Assembly: GCA_008694505.1 (NCBI GenBank)
Contig: VZDJ01000219.1
Coordinates: 13,515,261-13,579,260, forward strand
Length of the DNA: 64,000 bases
Origin: Cyanoderma ruficeps
Taxonomy: Eukaryota > Chordata > Aves > Passeriformes > Timaliidae
Direction: 5' to 3'
A program made the position numbers and the translations under genes. The notes beneath the pieces are model-generated. The model ran no database searches. It was not told the origin of the DNA and saw only the letters and a list, made by a program, of their open reading frames with translations. Shown here piece by piece: positions 23,373-33,907 of the stretch (position 1 is the stretch's first letter; every line of letters starts with the position of its first letter).

Positions 23373-25715
23373 GCCGTGAGGGTGTGGGTGAGCTCTGGGA
23401 TCTCCTCCCAGTGTCAGCCCAGAGCCCTGGCCCTGCAGCAGGGATTTCACACTCCCTTAGGAGGAGGCTGCTCAGCAAAAGGCTGTGAAGGAAAAGCTCA
23501 GGTTTTTGGGGTTGGTCGTGGGGTTATGTCCAGCAGGGTTTTATTCCTGGTTAATCCTCCCTGAGCTGCCTTCCCAGTGGGAAGAGCTGAGCTGGCTGTG
23601 CCAAGGATCTGACGAGATCACATTGATCTGTGTAGATTTTTTTCCTCTCCAAGGCATTCCACAGCTTTTTAAATCCCCAAAAATCAACGGAGCAAATTGA
23701 ACACCAGGCCGCAGATCAGGGACTATTGGCCTCTAACTTGATTTGAGGTGAGCACGAGATGGATCAGGGCGTGGATTTAGCTCTCCAAATTTAGATCCCC
23801 TCACTGTGCCATTAATTCTCTGTCAGAATGACTGAATTCATCCCGGGCCTTGGTTCCCTGCAGTGGGTGTGCCTCAGACTGGAGGTGTTTCACAGCTTTT
23901 CCTTCGTGGCAGGGATAAACACTTGAATGCACTTGGATTTGGGTGCTGGAGGTTTTCCTGGATGTCAAACGGGCAGGACAAATTGAAGCTGAGGTGTAGG
24001 ATAAATTGAAGACCTGTGAGTTTGGTGGGGTTTTTTTTGGTGATGTTGGGTGCTCTGCTCCACCTAGGAGCCTTCCTTTGTTTCCTGTCTCTGCCTGAAT
24101 ATTGCAAGTTGAATCTTAAAAATATCCTCCGTGTGGGATCTATTTTGGTTTAGATTTTTATAGAAGTTTATGAATTTTATTTTTTTTTCCCTCTCGAACG
24201 GATCTGGATTCAAGTTCTTCTCGATCATCTTGGCTTTGCAGGCAGAGTGATGTAAAAAGTGGCACTGAGCACAGCTTCCCTGGGAAAACCAAGAGCCTGT
24301 TTACAGGGGATGAGGAGGGGAACGATCTTTCCTTTAGGAGGAGGTTTTGCAGTGGTTTTCCTGTTGTTCTGCGTTACAAAAACGATGCAAAATCAACTTT
24401 TAGATAAAACCACGTGTCTGAAATGGGATTCCCAACCATGCTGCTCACCAGGAAGGATTTCAGGCAGATGTTCCACACAAGCTTTGGCTTTTCCAGCCCT
24501 GGCTGAGGCTGGAGCTGTATCAGGGCTGTCTTCTTTGTCAACTCCTTTCAAAGCTTCTCCTTAATCCAAACTTCCTCTCTCTTTTGGCTCAAAACCTTCT
24601 GTCGTTTTTTCACCCATTGAAAGCGGCCCAGCTTTTCTATTTATGGGTTTTTTCTATTGTCCTGTCAGAGCTGCTTAGGATCTGGCGTGCCCCAAGTTCA
24701 CCATTGTCTTCTGGTCCCCTCGTTAAGGGCATAATTTGTCATGTGGAGCTCTGGAACAGGTCCATGTTGCACTTGCTGGTGCTTGGTCACCCTCTGTAGC
24801 ACAGTGGGAAGAGCCAGAACAGGGAAAAGTGGCTGTGCTGTGGGCTGGGAATGTTTTTTGTCACTTAAAATATTAAGTTTTTTCTCTTCTGTGGTTTTTT
24901 TGGTTTTTTTTCCCCCATCTGACACGCTGGAGAAGTTGTGTAAGTAACTCATGAAGTTGATATCACCCAGGAAGAACCTGGGCTCCCATCAGTTTTGAGA
25001 TCACAGGGGGAAAACCAGCACTTGTTTCTGGAAAAGGATGCTGTGCCCGACAGAAATAACCTGCAATGTGCAATGTGGGTCAGTGTGACATGACTGGCAG
25101 CTCTCCTAGCGAGGAACAGACCAAAAAAAAAAAAAAAAANTTACACTGAGGTGTTTTGTCCAAGTGCCAGGAAAAAGGAGCAGGGGGAAAGCAGAGAATG
25201 ATGCAGATGGGAGCTGGGAGAGATGAGAGGTGCTGCAGGGAGAGCACGGAGAGCTGGTGGCTCCTGTCAGAGGGGAGCTGGTGCTGATGCCTTGGGAAGG
25301 CTGAGCTGGAGCAGAGACTGCACAGAGCCAGGGAGTAAAGCAGAGATTCATTCAGAGGCCTTTGAGGATACACCTTGGGCAGGACGAGAGCTGGCAAATG
25401 CTTGGTTTGTGTTGGGATCCCACTGGGGCTGAGCAGAGCACAAGGGAGACGGGTGATATAACCTGGGTGCAGGAAATCAGGGTGAGCTGTTGGCAGGGAG
25501 GAGAGCACGGGCAAGCGTTTGTTCCTCAGAGTCAGAACCAGCCTTGTCTTCATGCCTGGATGTGAGGGCAGTAAATCTACTCAAAACACTGCATGTTTCT
25601 GAACAGGAGCTCTCCTGGATGTTTAGGCTCTCCAGTCTGCCTGTGCTGGTGAGGAAAACGGGAGCATGGAGCACATAAAATATCTCAGGGGGCAACGTGA
25701 GGCCTTGGTGTCTCA
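23373..25715. other. Unique non-coding DNA between two solo LTRs
   Basis: This 2.3-kb stretch contains no retroviral coding sequence, so the two LTRs around it are not the ends of one provirus. A 17-base A run at 25123-25139 is followed by an undetermined base at 25140. No exon recognised. Confidence 0.6.
25123..25140. repeat. Poly(A) run ending in an undetermined base
   Basis: Seventeen A residues followed by a single N. Short Ns at the end of homopolymers normally mean that the true length was not resolved. Confidence 0.95.
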
Positions 25716-25721
25716 CCACGA

Positions 25722-26026
25722 TGTGGTTTGTCGAGGCTGGGAGTGTCCCACTTCAGGGACAGAGAGATGAGCAGGCACAGAGCAGCAGAGGGAACAACTC
25801 TTCTCCGCTTTATTCAAAATCTGACTCCATTTATACATTTGTACAGAGGTCAAGAGATTGGCTACTTCAGGTCGCCACCTCTCTAACCTGGGTGGTGGAC
25901 ATCACCATCAATCATTTCTTCTCTCAGAGAAGAAGTGTGTAAACATTCTGAAAATAGACATTGTTTACATGGAGCTGTGTGAAAAACTTCTGCACCAAGA
26001 CAGAAGGCAGAAAACTCAGGGCAACA
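25722..26026 (-). mobile_element. Solo LTR, class II (ERVK-like)
   Basis: A 305-bp block starting TGTGG and ending CAACA on the plus strand, flanked by CCACGA (25716-25721) and CCACCA (26027-26032), a 6-bp duplication with one mismatch. In LTR sense a TATAAAT at 25835-25829 precedes an AATAAA at 25814-25809 by about 15 bp, the same promoter and polyadenylation layout as the 23.0-kb LTR. Both copies also share a GTTTAC/AAACA-rich middle and the sense start TGTTGCCCTGA. No gag, pol or env remnant is adjacent. Confidence 0.78.
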
Positions 26027-26032
26027 CCACCA

Positions 26033-27020
26033 CATCGTGTTTTTCCTGGCCTTGGAGACATCAGCCCTTCCAGTGTGTCCTGCAGATTGTGGTTTGGTGG
26101 TTTGGTGGCACGTGGAGAAGCCAAAGGGTGCAGGTTTCAGGTGTGGGTCCCTCCGAGGAGCCCCTCAGGGTGAGGGTGATGAGCTGCCTTCCTCCCCGGG
26201 TTTCTCTGCGCTGATAAGCTCGGCGTAATCCAGGGATGAAGGCACTCAGTCTATTTCTGGTCTCAGCAGAGCTCTTCCCATGCCTGAGAGGCAATCTGCC
26301 TGACTGAGCATTCCCAGGGCGCTGCCAAGCGCAGCAGAGCACGGAGGAAGTGGCTGCTGCCTGCACAAACAGAAGGGCAGCAGGGAAGGGAGCCAGGCTG
26401 GTGCCTCGTGAGGCATCTCAGTGCTCGACCTCTGCTGGTGTTTGGCCTGGGAGCAATGCCACAGTCCCAGAAATCGGTCATTTCTCCTCCTGAACCCCAC
26501 AGCCTCACGCCGAAGGTGGCTGGGGGAAAGAATAGATGTGCTGACCCTCGTGCCCTTCTCCTCAGCACGCCTGGAAACGGGAAGGTTCTTAAAAGCTTTT
26601 CTTCCCTCTTTGCTTCTCCTGGGTAGAGAAGACAAACTGACCTGCTGGTTGTACTTCTGATTCTCTGTGCTCTGAGCAGAGAGCAACCCAGAATATTTTT
26701 ATTGGAAAGGGCAAAGAGAAGCTGGAATAGGAAATCTGTTCAGCCTGTCTTGAAATTAAAAAGTGAAGAAAGTATCCCCTGCTCTCATTTTCCTTCTGGG
26801 AGTGTTTGTGTGTGTTGAAGGTGCTTTCTCCTCCCCATTTCCAGTCTCCCGTTATTTATCTCATCCCTTTGTTCCTTTATGGACCTCCAAGACGTTCTGT
26901 GGCAAGGCTGAGCTAAGAAATCCCAGCCCAAGGGAAAGTCCCCAGGCTGTCCCTGGTGCTGACGTCCTGCACAGGTGAGAGGGTGTCAGGGCTGTGACCA
27001 GGCCCAGAAATGTGAACTCA
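26033..27020. other. Unique non-coding DNA
   Basis: No repeat family or exon recognised. A GGTTTGGTGGTTTGGTGG run lies at 26091-26108. Confidence 0.55.
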
Positions 27021-27205
27021 CAGCCACACACAGGATTTGCAGCACACGCAGGATTTGCAGGAACAGACGGGATTTGCAGTGCACATAAAATTTGCAGGAA
27101 CACACAGAATTTGAGGCCACATGCAGGATTTGCAGCCACACACATGAGATTTGCAGGAACACACAGGACTTGCAGTCACACACGAGATTTGCAGCCACAC
27201 ACAAA
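27021..27205. repeat. About 19-bp minisatellite, 9-10 degenerate copies
   Basis: Units of 17-23 bp contain GATTTGCAG followed by a CACACA-rich linker. The linker varies in length, so the array is irregular. Its reverse strand reads cysteine-rich peptides (CVAANPVC-like) in several frames at once, a simple effect of repeated TGCAAA. Confidence 0.92.
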
Positions 27206-30200
27206 TGTCTGAGGGGAAAATAGAGTGGGTGGATTTTTGAAAAGGGCCAGGATTGATCTGCCAACCTCTGCAGCTATAGATAGAGAGATGTCTGATAGAT
27301 TTCTGCTTCTTGGGGGACGTGGGCAGAGGATTTTCGTCCCCAAGGGTGTCATAAAAGATGCACCAAAGGTCCTGGTGTTGCTGAAGGACTCTCTCTCCAG
27401 TGGGGAGCACGTGTTCATTAGTGTGTGTGAGGAATTCAGAGTGTGCTGGGCTGGGCTAGGCAGGCACAGCCAGAGCTGTGATGAAAATGATTTCTTGCAT
27501 TCTCAGAAGGGATTTCCTGCTCACCTCAGCCTCACCTGGTTTCTCCAGTCCATCTGCATTCAGACAGTGCCTGCAGCCCTCGGGCAGCACATCTGTGAGG
27601 AGCTGACCTTCTGCAAGGTTCCCTCCCATCAGATCCTGGATTTTATATTTTTCTGGTCATTTCAGCCATCTCCTTCCCCTGTTGGAATTCTTCTCCTGGT
27701 TGAAACGTCACAGCTCAAGGGCTAAATTTCCCCCCTCCCCAAGTCTTTCACTTCTGAAGGTGCAACCTGTAGAGGAGGGGGATTTATGCCCGTGATGTTC
27801 AGGCATCTCCAGGGGGTGTGTGTGGCCTGCACTGAGTCAGCTTTGAAAAGGAGGACGGGATATTTTAAATAGCTTGGTCTAAAATTGATTCCAATCTGTC
27901 TCTTTATGACAGCAGGCTAAAATAATAACGTTTCCAGGCAGGTGAGCAGAGCTGCCTGATGTGGAGTTTGAGTGTGATCATGACTGACACGGATTTTGGG
28001 ACTGTTCCAAGGAGAAGACACGTATGAAAGTAAATCCTCTGGCAGCTCAGCAGCAGAGTGGCTTAGAGCCTGGATTGCAAGAAGGGACATCTCAGGAATA
28101 ATAAAGCTTGAAAAAGACTCTCTAGCAGGGGGATGCATTTGTGGAATGTGTCAGTACTCTGAGCAGTGAGCCCCAAAATTGAAAAAAAACCTCAAAACAA
28201 ATGCTGCAACTGAGAACCACCCCAAAATGAGTGCTGCAAACCATCCCAGCAGCTTCTTGGTGCTGCCTGTGCCCCCCAAACGGGAGGGACACCCTGGCCA
28301 CACGCTGCCCTTAGAAGTGGCAGCATCCCTGGGAAGAGGAGGAGGATGCCCAGGAGGAATGACCCTTTTTGGCAGCATGCCGTGGAGCCCGTGGCCTCCA
28401 TTGCTTTTTGTCAAAAATGATTCCAGACTCTCCAGTGGTAAATGGAGAGGCACCTGATCCCCATGGCTGCTCGTCTTTTTCTGAGTGGTTTTGTTTCTGC
28501 GCCGGTAGTTTTACAGTCTAAGCAGAATAAGAATGTAAAGAGGAAATTACTGTCAAACAGACCTTTCTAAATTGCTGTCAGTGAGTGGCAGGAGATGAGC
28601 CAAAGAGATCCTGTTCTTGTCAGCCTCACTGGAGTAGCGTGCTGTCCTCATTCAAGGAGAGCCCTTGTCTTTTTTAGCTGCGCGTGGGATGGAGCAAATA
28701 GTAAGTGATGCAAATGATTGATTTGCTTTGCTGCAAATGATTGAAATGTGGCGAAGTGGCAGGAAAAAGGAGCGTGCAGCGCTTGGAATGGATGAATAAT
28801 GAATGGGGAAAACAGTTTGGGGGGGGAATTGTGGCTCCTGGTTTCCAGCTGAGGCTTCCATCACACGGTCACAGCCGAGGAGAGATGAGCACAGCCACGA
28901 GGGGCAGGGTTAGTGACAGTGACAGTGTCCGTCCTGCTGGCTCACCTCTCTGCGACCTGCCTTTGCTGCACAGCTGCACAGCTGCAGCAGTGCTGGGCGT
29001 GAGCAGCCTTGCAGCAGGGACACAGCCTGCACCGGGCACCAGGGGCAGGAGGCTGTGATTAGCAAAGCGTGACTTAATGAAGTTTCAGGCTGGATTTTCT
29101 CCCACTCCACGCTCTTGGTGTCATTTTCCCCATGCTGATGGGCACCCTTTCCTTGTCTCCCTCCCTCAAAATGCTGCTTTCACCTCTCCAATTCTTGCTC
29201 AGTCCAATATAAGAAGCAAACCCCACCCTGGATACTCAGGATGGCGAATGATTTGAATATTGGGCCTCCCATCCAAGCCAGGAGCACGAGCAAGGGTGAG
29301 CTCTCCTCACTGAAGGGCCCTGGCCCAGATTCACGTGCCCTAATTCCCACCTTTGTGTCTGTTTGCTGCTGGCAGATGCTGCTGAAGGCTGTGGGTCTTC
29401 CCACGGACCACGGGCTCGCAAATGAGGCGGAATTTAGGTCAGCTGAACCTGGGCCAAATGGTGTTGGAGTCTCCATTTGGTGCAGCCCAGCCCTGCGAGG
29501 GGGACTCCTCCTGCCTGACAATGTGGCAGCTGCTTCCTGCTGGGGGTCGGAGGAAAGGAACTCCTTGGCCACCAGGTTTTCTCTGGCCAGATGGAAAAAC
29601 AGTCTCTGTCCTGCCTTGGGGACACAACTTTGGAGCAGAGGGCCAAGATACGCGATGGGCGCAAAGGGAATTGGGTGAGAGGATGTGTCAGCAGCCGTCC
29701 CTCCTTATCCCCAAGTGACAACCTCAGAGTCTTTCCTGCCCTCAACTTCTTCATTGGTTAATTTTCAGAAAAAGTGTCCTTGGACGTTGTCTCACACTTT
29801 CCTTTGGGGAATGTAAGACGATTTTTGGAGGTGGGATCATCATCATCATCTCCAATTTGCAGGTGGCCTTCAACTCTTGCTGTCCACCTGGTGTGCCCCA
29901 GACCTTGTTCCCACAGGGATGGTTTCTGTGCACTTGTCCAGCTACATCCACATTTCACCTTTCCAGGCTGGAAACAGTTAAACTGCCACGCTCCTGAGGA
30001 GAAAAATACATGCCTGAGGTCTGTAAACCTCATTGGAAAAAGTTGGGTTTAATTTTAGCACAATGTGCTGAAGGCAGGTCCTGAGGTTACGGTCCAGGAT
30101 TTCCAGGGATTAAGTAAAGTAGGGCACAAATTATCTGGGTCACAGAAGGTCACCTGCTGCTGTGCACTTGTTTCACAGCCCTTTGAGCCCTGCTCCCACG

Positions 30201-30448
30201 GGACCTGGTGCCCTGGAGCTGTGGGAACACGGGACATTGCATCACCCACCAGGCGGGACAGAAATTCATTTCCCCAAAATAGTTGGGAAGAGTGGAAAAA
30301 AAAAAAAAAGTCTGATTTTCATTGAAATGAAAGTGAAATGAAGTGAGAGAGTGGAGGGAGAGTTTGGGAAGGACGTCCATTGTGGTGCTGGCTTCTGGTT
30401 GGAGCTTCTGCATCCAACCTGTGTGATGAGAAGGCCAAGCAGCTTCAA
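27206..30448. other. Unique non-coding DNA
   Basis: No repeat family or exon recognised. A short (ATC)5 lies at 29836-29850 and an A run at 30295-30309. Many overlapping frames of 60-166 codons are in conflict with each other and lack recognisable domains. Confidence 0.6.
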
Positions 30449-30652
30449 GAATCGTGGAATAGTTTGGGTTGGAAGTTCATCCAGTCCCATCCCCCAGGAA
30501 AGAGCAGGGACATTTTCAGCTTGACCAGGTTGCTCAAAGCCCTGTTCAAATTGACCCTGAACATTTTCAGGGATGGGGAATCTGCCACCTCTGTGGGCAA
30601 CCTGCTCAATGTCTCACCACTCTCATCAGGCAAATCCAGTTTGGAATTCTGC
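30449..30652 (-). mobile_element. CR1 LINE 3' end, first segment of a chimera
   Basis: Reverse-complement CR1 3' end. It runs from a GAATCGTGGAATAGTTTGGG tail through CTTGACCAGGTTGCTCAAAG and a CAGGGATGGGGAATCTGCCA-like block to CAACCTGCTCAATGTCTCAC. In sense it encodes the last ORF2 residues, including the recognisable LPTEVADSPSLKMF. Its wording differs from the segment on its right, so it comes from another CR1 subfamily. Confidence 0.88.
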
Positions 30653-31216
30653 AGCGCCTTCCCAGGCCTGAGCACCCTTTCCATGGAGAAATTCCTGCTG
30701 CTGTCCACCCTGAGCCTCCCCTGGCCCAGCCTGAGGCCGTTCCCTCTCCTCCTGTCCCTGTTCCCTGGGAGCAGAGCCCGACCCCCCCGGCTGTCCCCTC
30801 CTGTCAGGGAGTTGTGCAGAGCCACAAGGTCCCCCCTGAGCCTCCTTTTCTCCAGGCTCAGCCCTTTCCCAGCTCCCTGAGCCCCTCCTGGGGCTCCAGA
30901 CTGGACACACTCCAGCCCTTCCATGTCCTCGCTGAATTGAGGGTCCCAGAACTGCTCACAGCACTGTGACCTCAGCAGTGCCAGCACGGGGGACAGTCCA
31001 TGCCAGGCCAGGTGCCATTGGCCTCCTGCCCACCTGGGCACACCTGAGCTCATGTTCAGCTGCTGTTGACCAACACCCCCAGCTCCTTTTCCCCCAGGAG
31101 CTTTCCAGCCTTCTCTATCCCAGCCTGGAGCTGCAGGGAATCGTTGTGACCCAGGGGCAGGACGGGCCACTTGGCCCTGTTGAACCTCACACCCTTCCCT
31201 CAGCCCATCAATCCAA
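30653..31216 (-). mobile_element. CR1 LINE ORF2 C-terminal remnant, second segment
   Basis: About 560 bp of reverse-complement CR1, the longest CR1 body in the window. The minus-strand frame 31170-30445 is open for 241 codons. It shows CR1 ORF2 C-terminal landmarks in order: FWDPQFSEDMEGLE, SLEKRRLRGDL, RRRGNGLRLGQGRL and NFSMERVLR, after which it runs without a stop into the neighbouring segment. The 5' two thirds of ORF2 and all of ORF1 are missing. The usual 3' end of this subfamily (seen at 32.7 and 40.6 kb) is also missing and is replaced by the segment at 30449-30652. Confidence 0.9.
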
Positions 31217-32162
31217 TTATTTCAGCTTCTTGGCAAGATCCTGGGCTGGGTTCCAACCCGCCCTTCCCAGTGCCCTCTGCAGGCTGGGCACAGCTGCTGA
31301 GGAGCTGCAGATGTGCAGGGGGGTGACTGCCCTGCTGCTCCAGCGCTGGGTGGGATGTGCTGGGAAGGAGCTCCCCGGACATGAAGCAAATGGGGACATC
31401 AGGAGGCCAGAGCAGCAGAGCAGGAAGGGAGCTGGGCAGGCCAGCTGGAGTGTGTGAAGGCAAATGGGCTGCCTGGGAGGGAAGGGAGGCCTGGAAAGCG
31501 GCTGCGTTTGTCTAGACAGTGTCCGTAATGGTTTTTTTAGTATTTATTTTATTTTTGTAACTGCTCTCTCTGGACAGTCCATTGCAGCCTGGTCCTGGCA
31601 GGACTGGCAGCCCCTCCTGGGTCTGGACTGGGCACCTCAGAGCTGGTCCATGCCAGAGGCAGCAGCTCTGTGGGTCGGGCGCTGTTTGTTGTCAGGATAA
31701 AAATACTGACGCGGCTTTCCTGGCATGTGGAATGCTTTTCACTCTGCCTCGCCGAGCTGACACGGGGCTGTGTTGGCTTGACAGCTGTCACTCAGAGGGC
31801 TTGGATGTGCCAATTAGCCAGGCTCATCAGGGGCTTGGGGATTTGTTGTGAGGGCTGTGTTGGCGAGAGCAGCCCCGTGAGGTTGCCCCAAACCCAACCT
31901 CGTCCTGTCCATGGCGGGTTGGCAGGAGCTGGGGCAGCACCTCCACTCCCAGCCCCTGAACTCCCCGTGTGTGAGCTTCTGCTTGGCTCCTCTTCTGCAG
32001 CTCGAGGAGCCTGTCTGAGTCTGTCATTCCTGTCTGCATAATCATTTCTCGTTCTCCTGCTGCCTTTTACACTTCCAGAGAGCACAATCCAGTGCTTCTC
32101 ATGAGGGGGAAAAAATAAAAATAAAATAAAAAATCCCATTTTGGAGCCGTGCTGTCTCTTGA
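31217..32162. other. Unique non-coding DNA
   Basis: No repeat or exon recognised; it ends at a C homopolymer. Confidence 0.55.
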
Positions 32163-32181
32163 CCCCCCCCCCCCCCCCCCN
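32163..32181. repeat. Poly(C) run ending in an undetermined base
   Basis: Eighteen C residues then one N, again an unresolved homopolymer length. Confidence 0.95.
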
Positions 32182-32554
32182 TACTCTTGTCTGGGATGGA
32201 TTTTAGCTCCACAAGAGAGCATTCCTCATAATTGAATCACTTTAATGCTTAATTAGAAAAATTCTATGTTTCCTTGGGGAAGAGGGAAGCACACTGTGAG
32301 TGAGGGCAGGGAAGGCACTGCCGTGCTCCTTCAGCCCAGCACAGCATCCCTGGGGGAAGGCGGGGGGAGAGCAGAGCTCTCCAGAAGTGCAGCTTGTTAC
32401 TCGCCTTTCTTGGCCCTTTCTTCTCCCAGGACAGGAGGCTGGGGGCAACTTGTGCTGAGTTTGGCTTTCTGTGAGGTTCTGGCTGGAGAAAATGATGATT
32501 TCTTCCTCTGCACAGCCCTGGTGACCTGGGGAAATCAAGGGAAGGAGGTTGTAG
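32182..32554. other. Unique non-coding DNA
   Basis: No repeat or exon recognised. A 346-codon minus-strand frame (33282-32242) spans this stretch, but its middle is the antisense of the CR1 copy next to it. Confidence 0.6.
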
Positions 32555-32848
32555 TGAGGCGGGGGTCGGGCTCTGCTCCCAGGGAACAGGGACAGGAGGA
32601 GAGGGAACAGCCTCAGGCTGGGCCAGGGGAGGCTCAGGGTGGACAGCAGCAGGAATTTCCCCATGGAAAGGGTGCTCAGGCCTTGGCAGTGCCCAGGGAG
32701 GTTTGGATCCCCATCCCTGGAGTGTCCCAGGAAGGGCTGGAGGTAGCACTCAGAGCTCTGGGCTGGGGACAAGGTGGGGATGGGGCACAGCTTGGACTCG
32801 ATGGGCTGGGAGGGCTTTTCCAACCTCAGCAATCCTGGGATTCTGTGA
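32555..32848 (+). mobile_element. CR1 LINE 3' end, second subfamily
   Basis: Sense CR1, about 295 bp, starting at GGGGGTCGGGCTCTGCTCCC. It continues through CAGGCTGGGCCAGGGGAGGC and CCATGGAAAGGGTGCTCAGG to GGGAGGGCTTTTCCAACCTC and ATCCTGGGATTCTGTGAA. This is the best preserved 3' end of the second subfamily and includes the GGACAAGGTGGGGATGGGGC block used to recognise the short piece at 54.0 kb. Confidence 0.95.
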
Positions 32849-33306
32849 ACACCTGGAGGCCTGGCCTTCATCCAGTGGTTTCCAAGCAGAGCTTTCAGTG
32901 CAGACACAGAGGAGGTCTGGTCTGAGATCAGCAGCCAAGCCAAGATGAGGAGTGACACCCAACAGGAGAGATCCCCATGTTCCAGAGCAGGAGCATCCTT
33001 AAATTCTCTGTGTCCTGCTGGGGTTTCCCTTATTACGGAATTTACATAACTCAGCTGTTCTGTAGCCATCGAAATCCCACCAGAAAAGCATTTCCACAGG
33101 GAGCCTGGGGCAGGCATCCCAAATCCAGAGGTGACAGGTGCTGAGGAGTGCCCACAGCAGTTCCTTGGCTCAGCTGGGCCACCACAGGTTCCCTGCTTGT
33201 CATTGTCACAGCTCCTGGATGATGCTCCCAGCGCAGATGGAGCCAGGGTGGGAGCAGCCCCAGCCACTCCCCCTGTTTCCATTCCCAGTCCAACATCAGC
33301 TCACCT
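32849..33306. other. Unique non-coding DNA
   Basis: Nothing recognised between the CR1 copy and the LTR. Confidence 0.55.
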
Positions 33307-33311
33307 GGTGG

Positions 33312-33902
33312 TGGTTTTTTATCTTCTTTTCTTCGTGTTAGAGCCGGGATTAAATCACAGGAGATGCAGTGTTCTCATGTTCAGACTCAGTTGTTTATTA
33401 ATTCTTATCTGCAGCACAGTCTCACAAGTTGTGAGTTCTAGCTAACAAGGCAGAAAATAGATTCCTCTCTAACTCTTTCCATGGTCTTGTAAGTGCTAAT
33501 TACCCAATAACGAGGTGACACTTGTATTATTTATACTTTTACCCAATAACTGACCCAAGGCCCACAATGTGCATCTTTTCACCCAATTAGAAAAAACCAC
33601 ACAAAACCATGAAGAAGGTAAAAAAAGAACTTGGCCAATGCCCAAAAATCCTCCATATTCCTCTGTATATATTACTATACTAAACCTTTAAATCCTAAGT
33701 TTTCCGCCCTGTGAGATCACACACTTCTATTCAAACCACACACCCACAGCCCCAGTGCTGTCACTCAATTTTGGGAGCCTGTTCCAAGGCTTCAGGTCAA
33801 ACGTAGTGCTGGCTTGAGGGTCAGTGCCCCTCAGCACAGAAATCCCAAAATTCTCAACCTCCAGGGTTCCAAAACCCTGGGGCTGTGACAGCCCCCCTGG
33901 CA
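33312..33902 (-). mobile_element. Solo LTR, 591 bp, with exact 5-bp target duplication
   Basis: The block starts TGGTTTTTT and ends CCTGGCA on the plus strand, so TG...CA in its own sense, and is bounded by GGTGG at 33307-33311 and at 33903-33907. In sense a TATAAATA lies at 33534-33527 and an AATAAA at 33399-33394, a normal U3-R spacing. The 3' half is homologous along its whole length to the block at 56.9-57.5 kb: shared motifs include TTTATTAATTCTTATCT, CACACTTCTATTCAAACC and GTGCTGTCACTCAATTTTGG. A 5-bp duplication is usual for ERVL and some class I elements, so the class is open. No internal coding sequence remains. Confidence 0.82.
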
Positions 33903-33907
33903 GGTGG

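Noticed and set aside
23046..26026. One provirus bounded by the two LTRs at 23.0 and 25.7 kb
   Set aside because: Each LTR has its own flanking hexamer pair and the 2.4 kb between them has no retroviral sequence.
27018..27410. Cysteine-rich minus-strand frame, possible keratin-associated or defensin-like protein
   Set aside because: The cysteines come from repeated TGCAAATC words of the minisatellite and appear in several frames; no signal peptide or cysteine spacing of a known family.
30445..31170. 241-codon minus-strand frame as a host gene
   Set aside because: Its motifs are those of the CR1 ORF2 C-terminus; it is a retrotransposon remnant.
32242..33282. 346-codon minus-strand open frame
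   Set aside because: The middle is CR1 (32555-32848) read on the wrong strand; the same antisense peptide recurs at 15.4, 22.0, 30.7 and 40.7 kb wherever this CR1 type lies.
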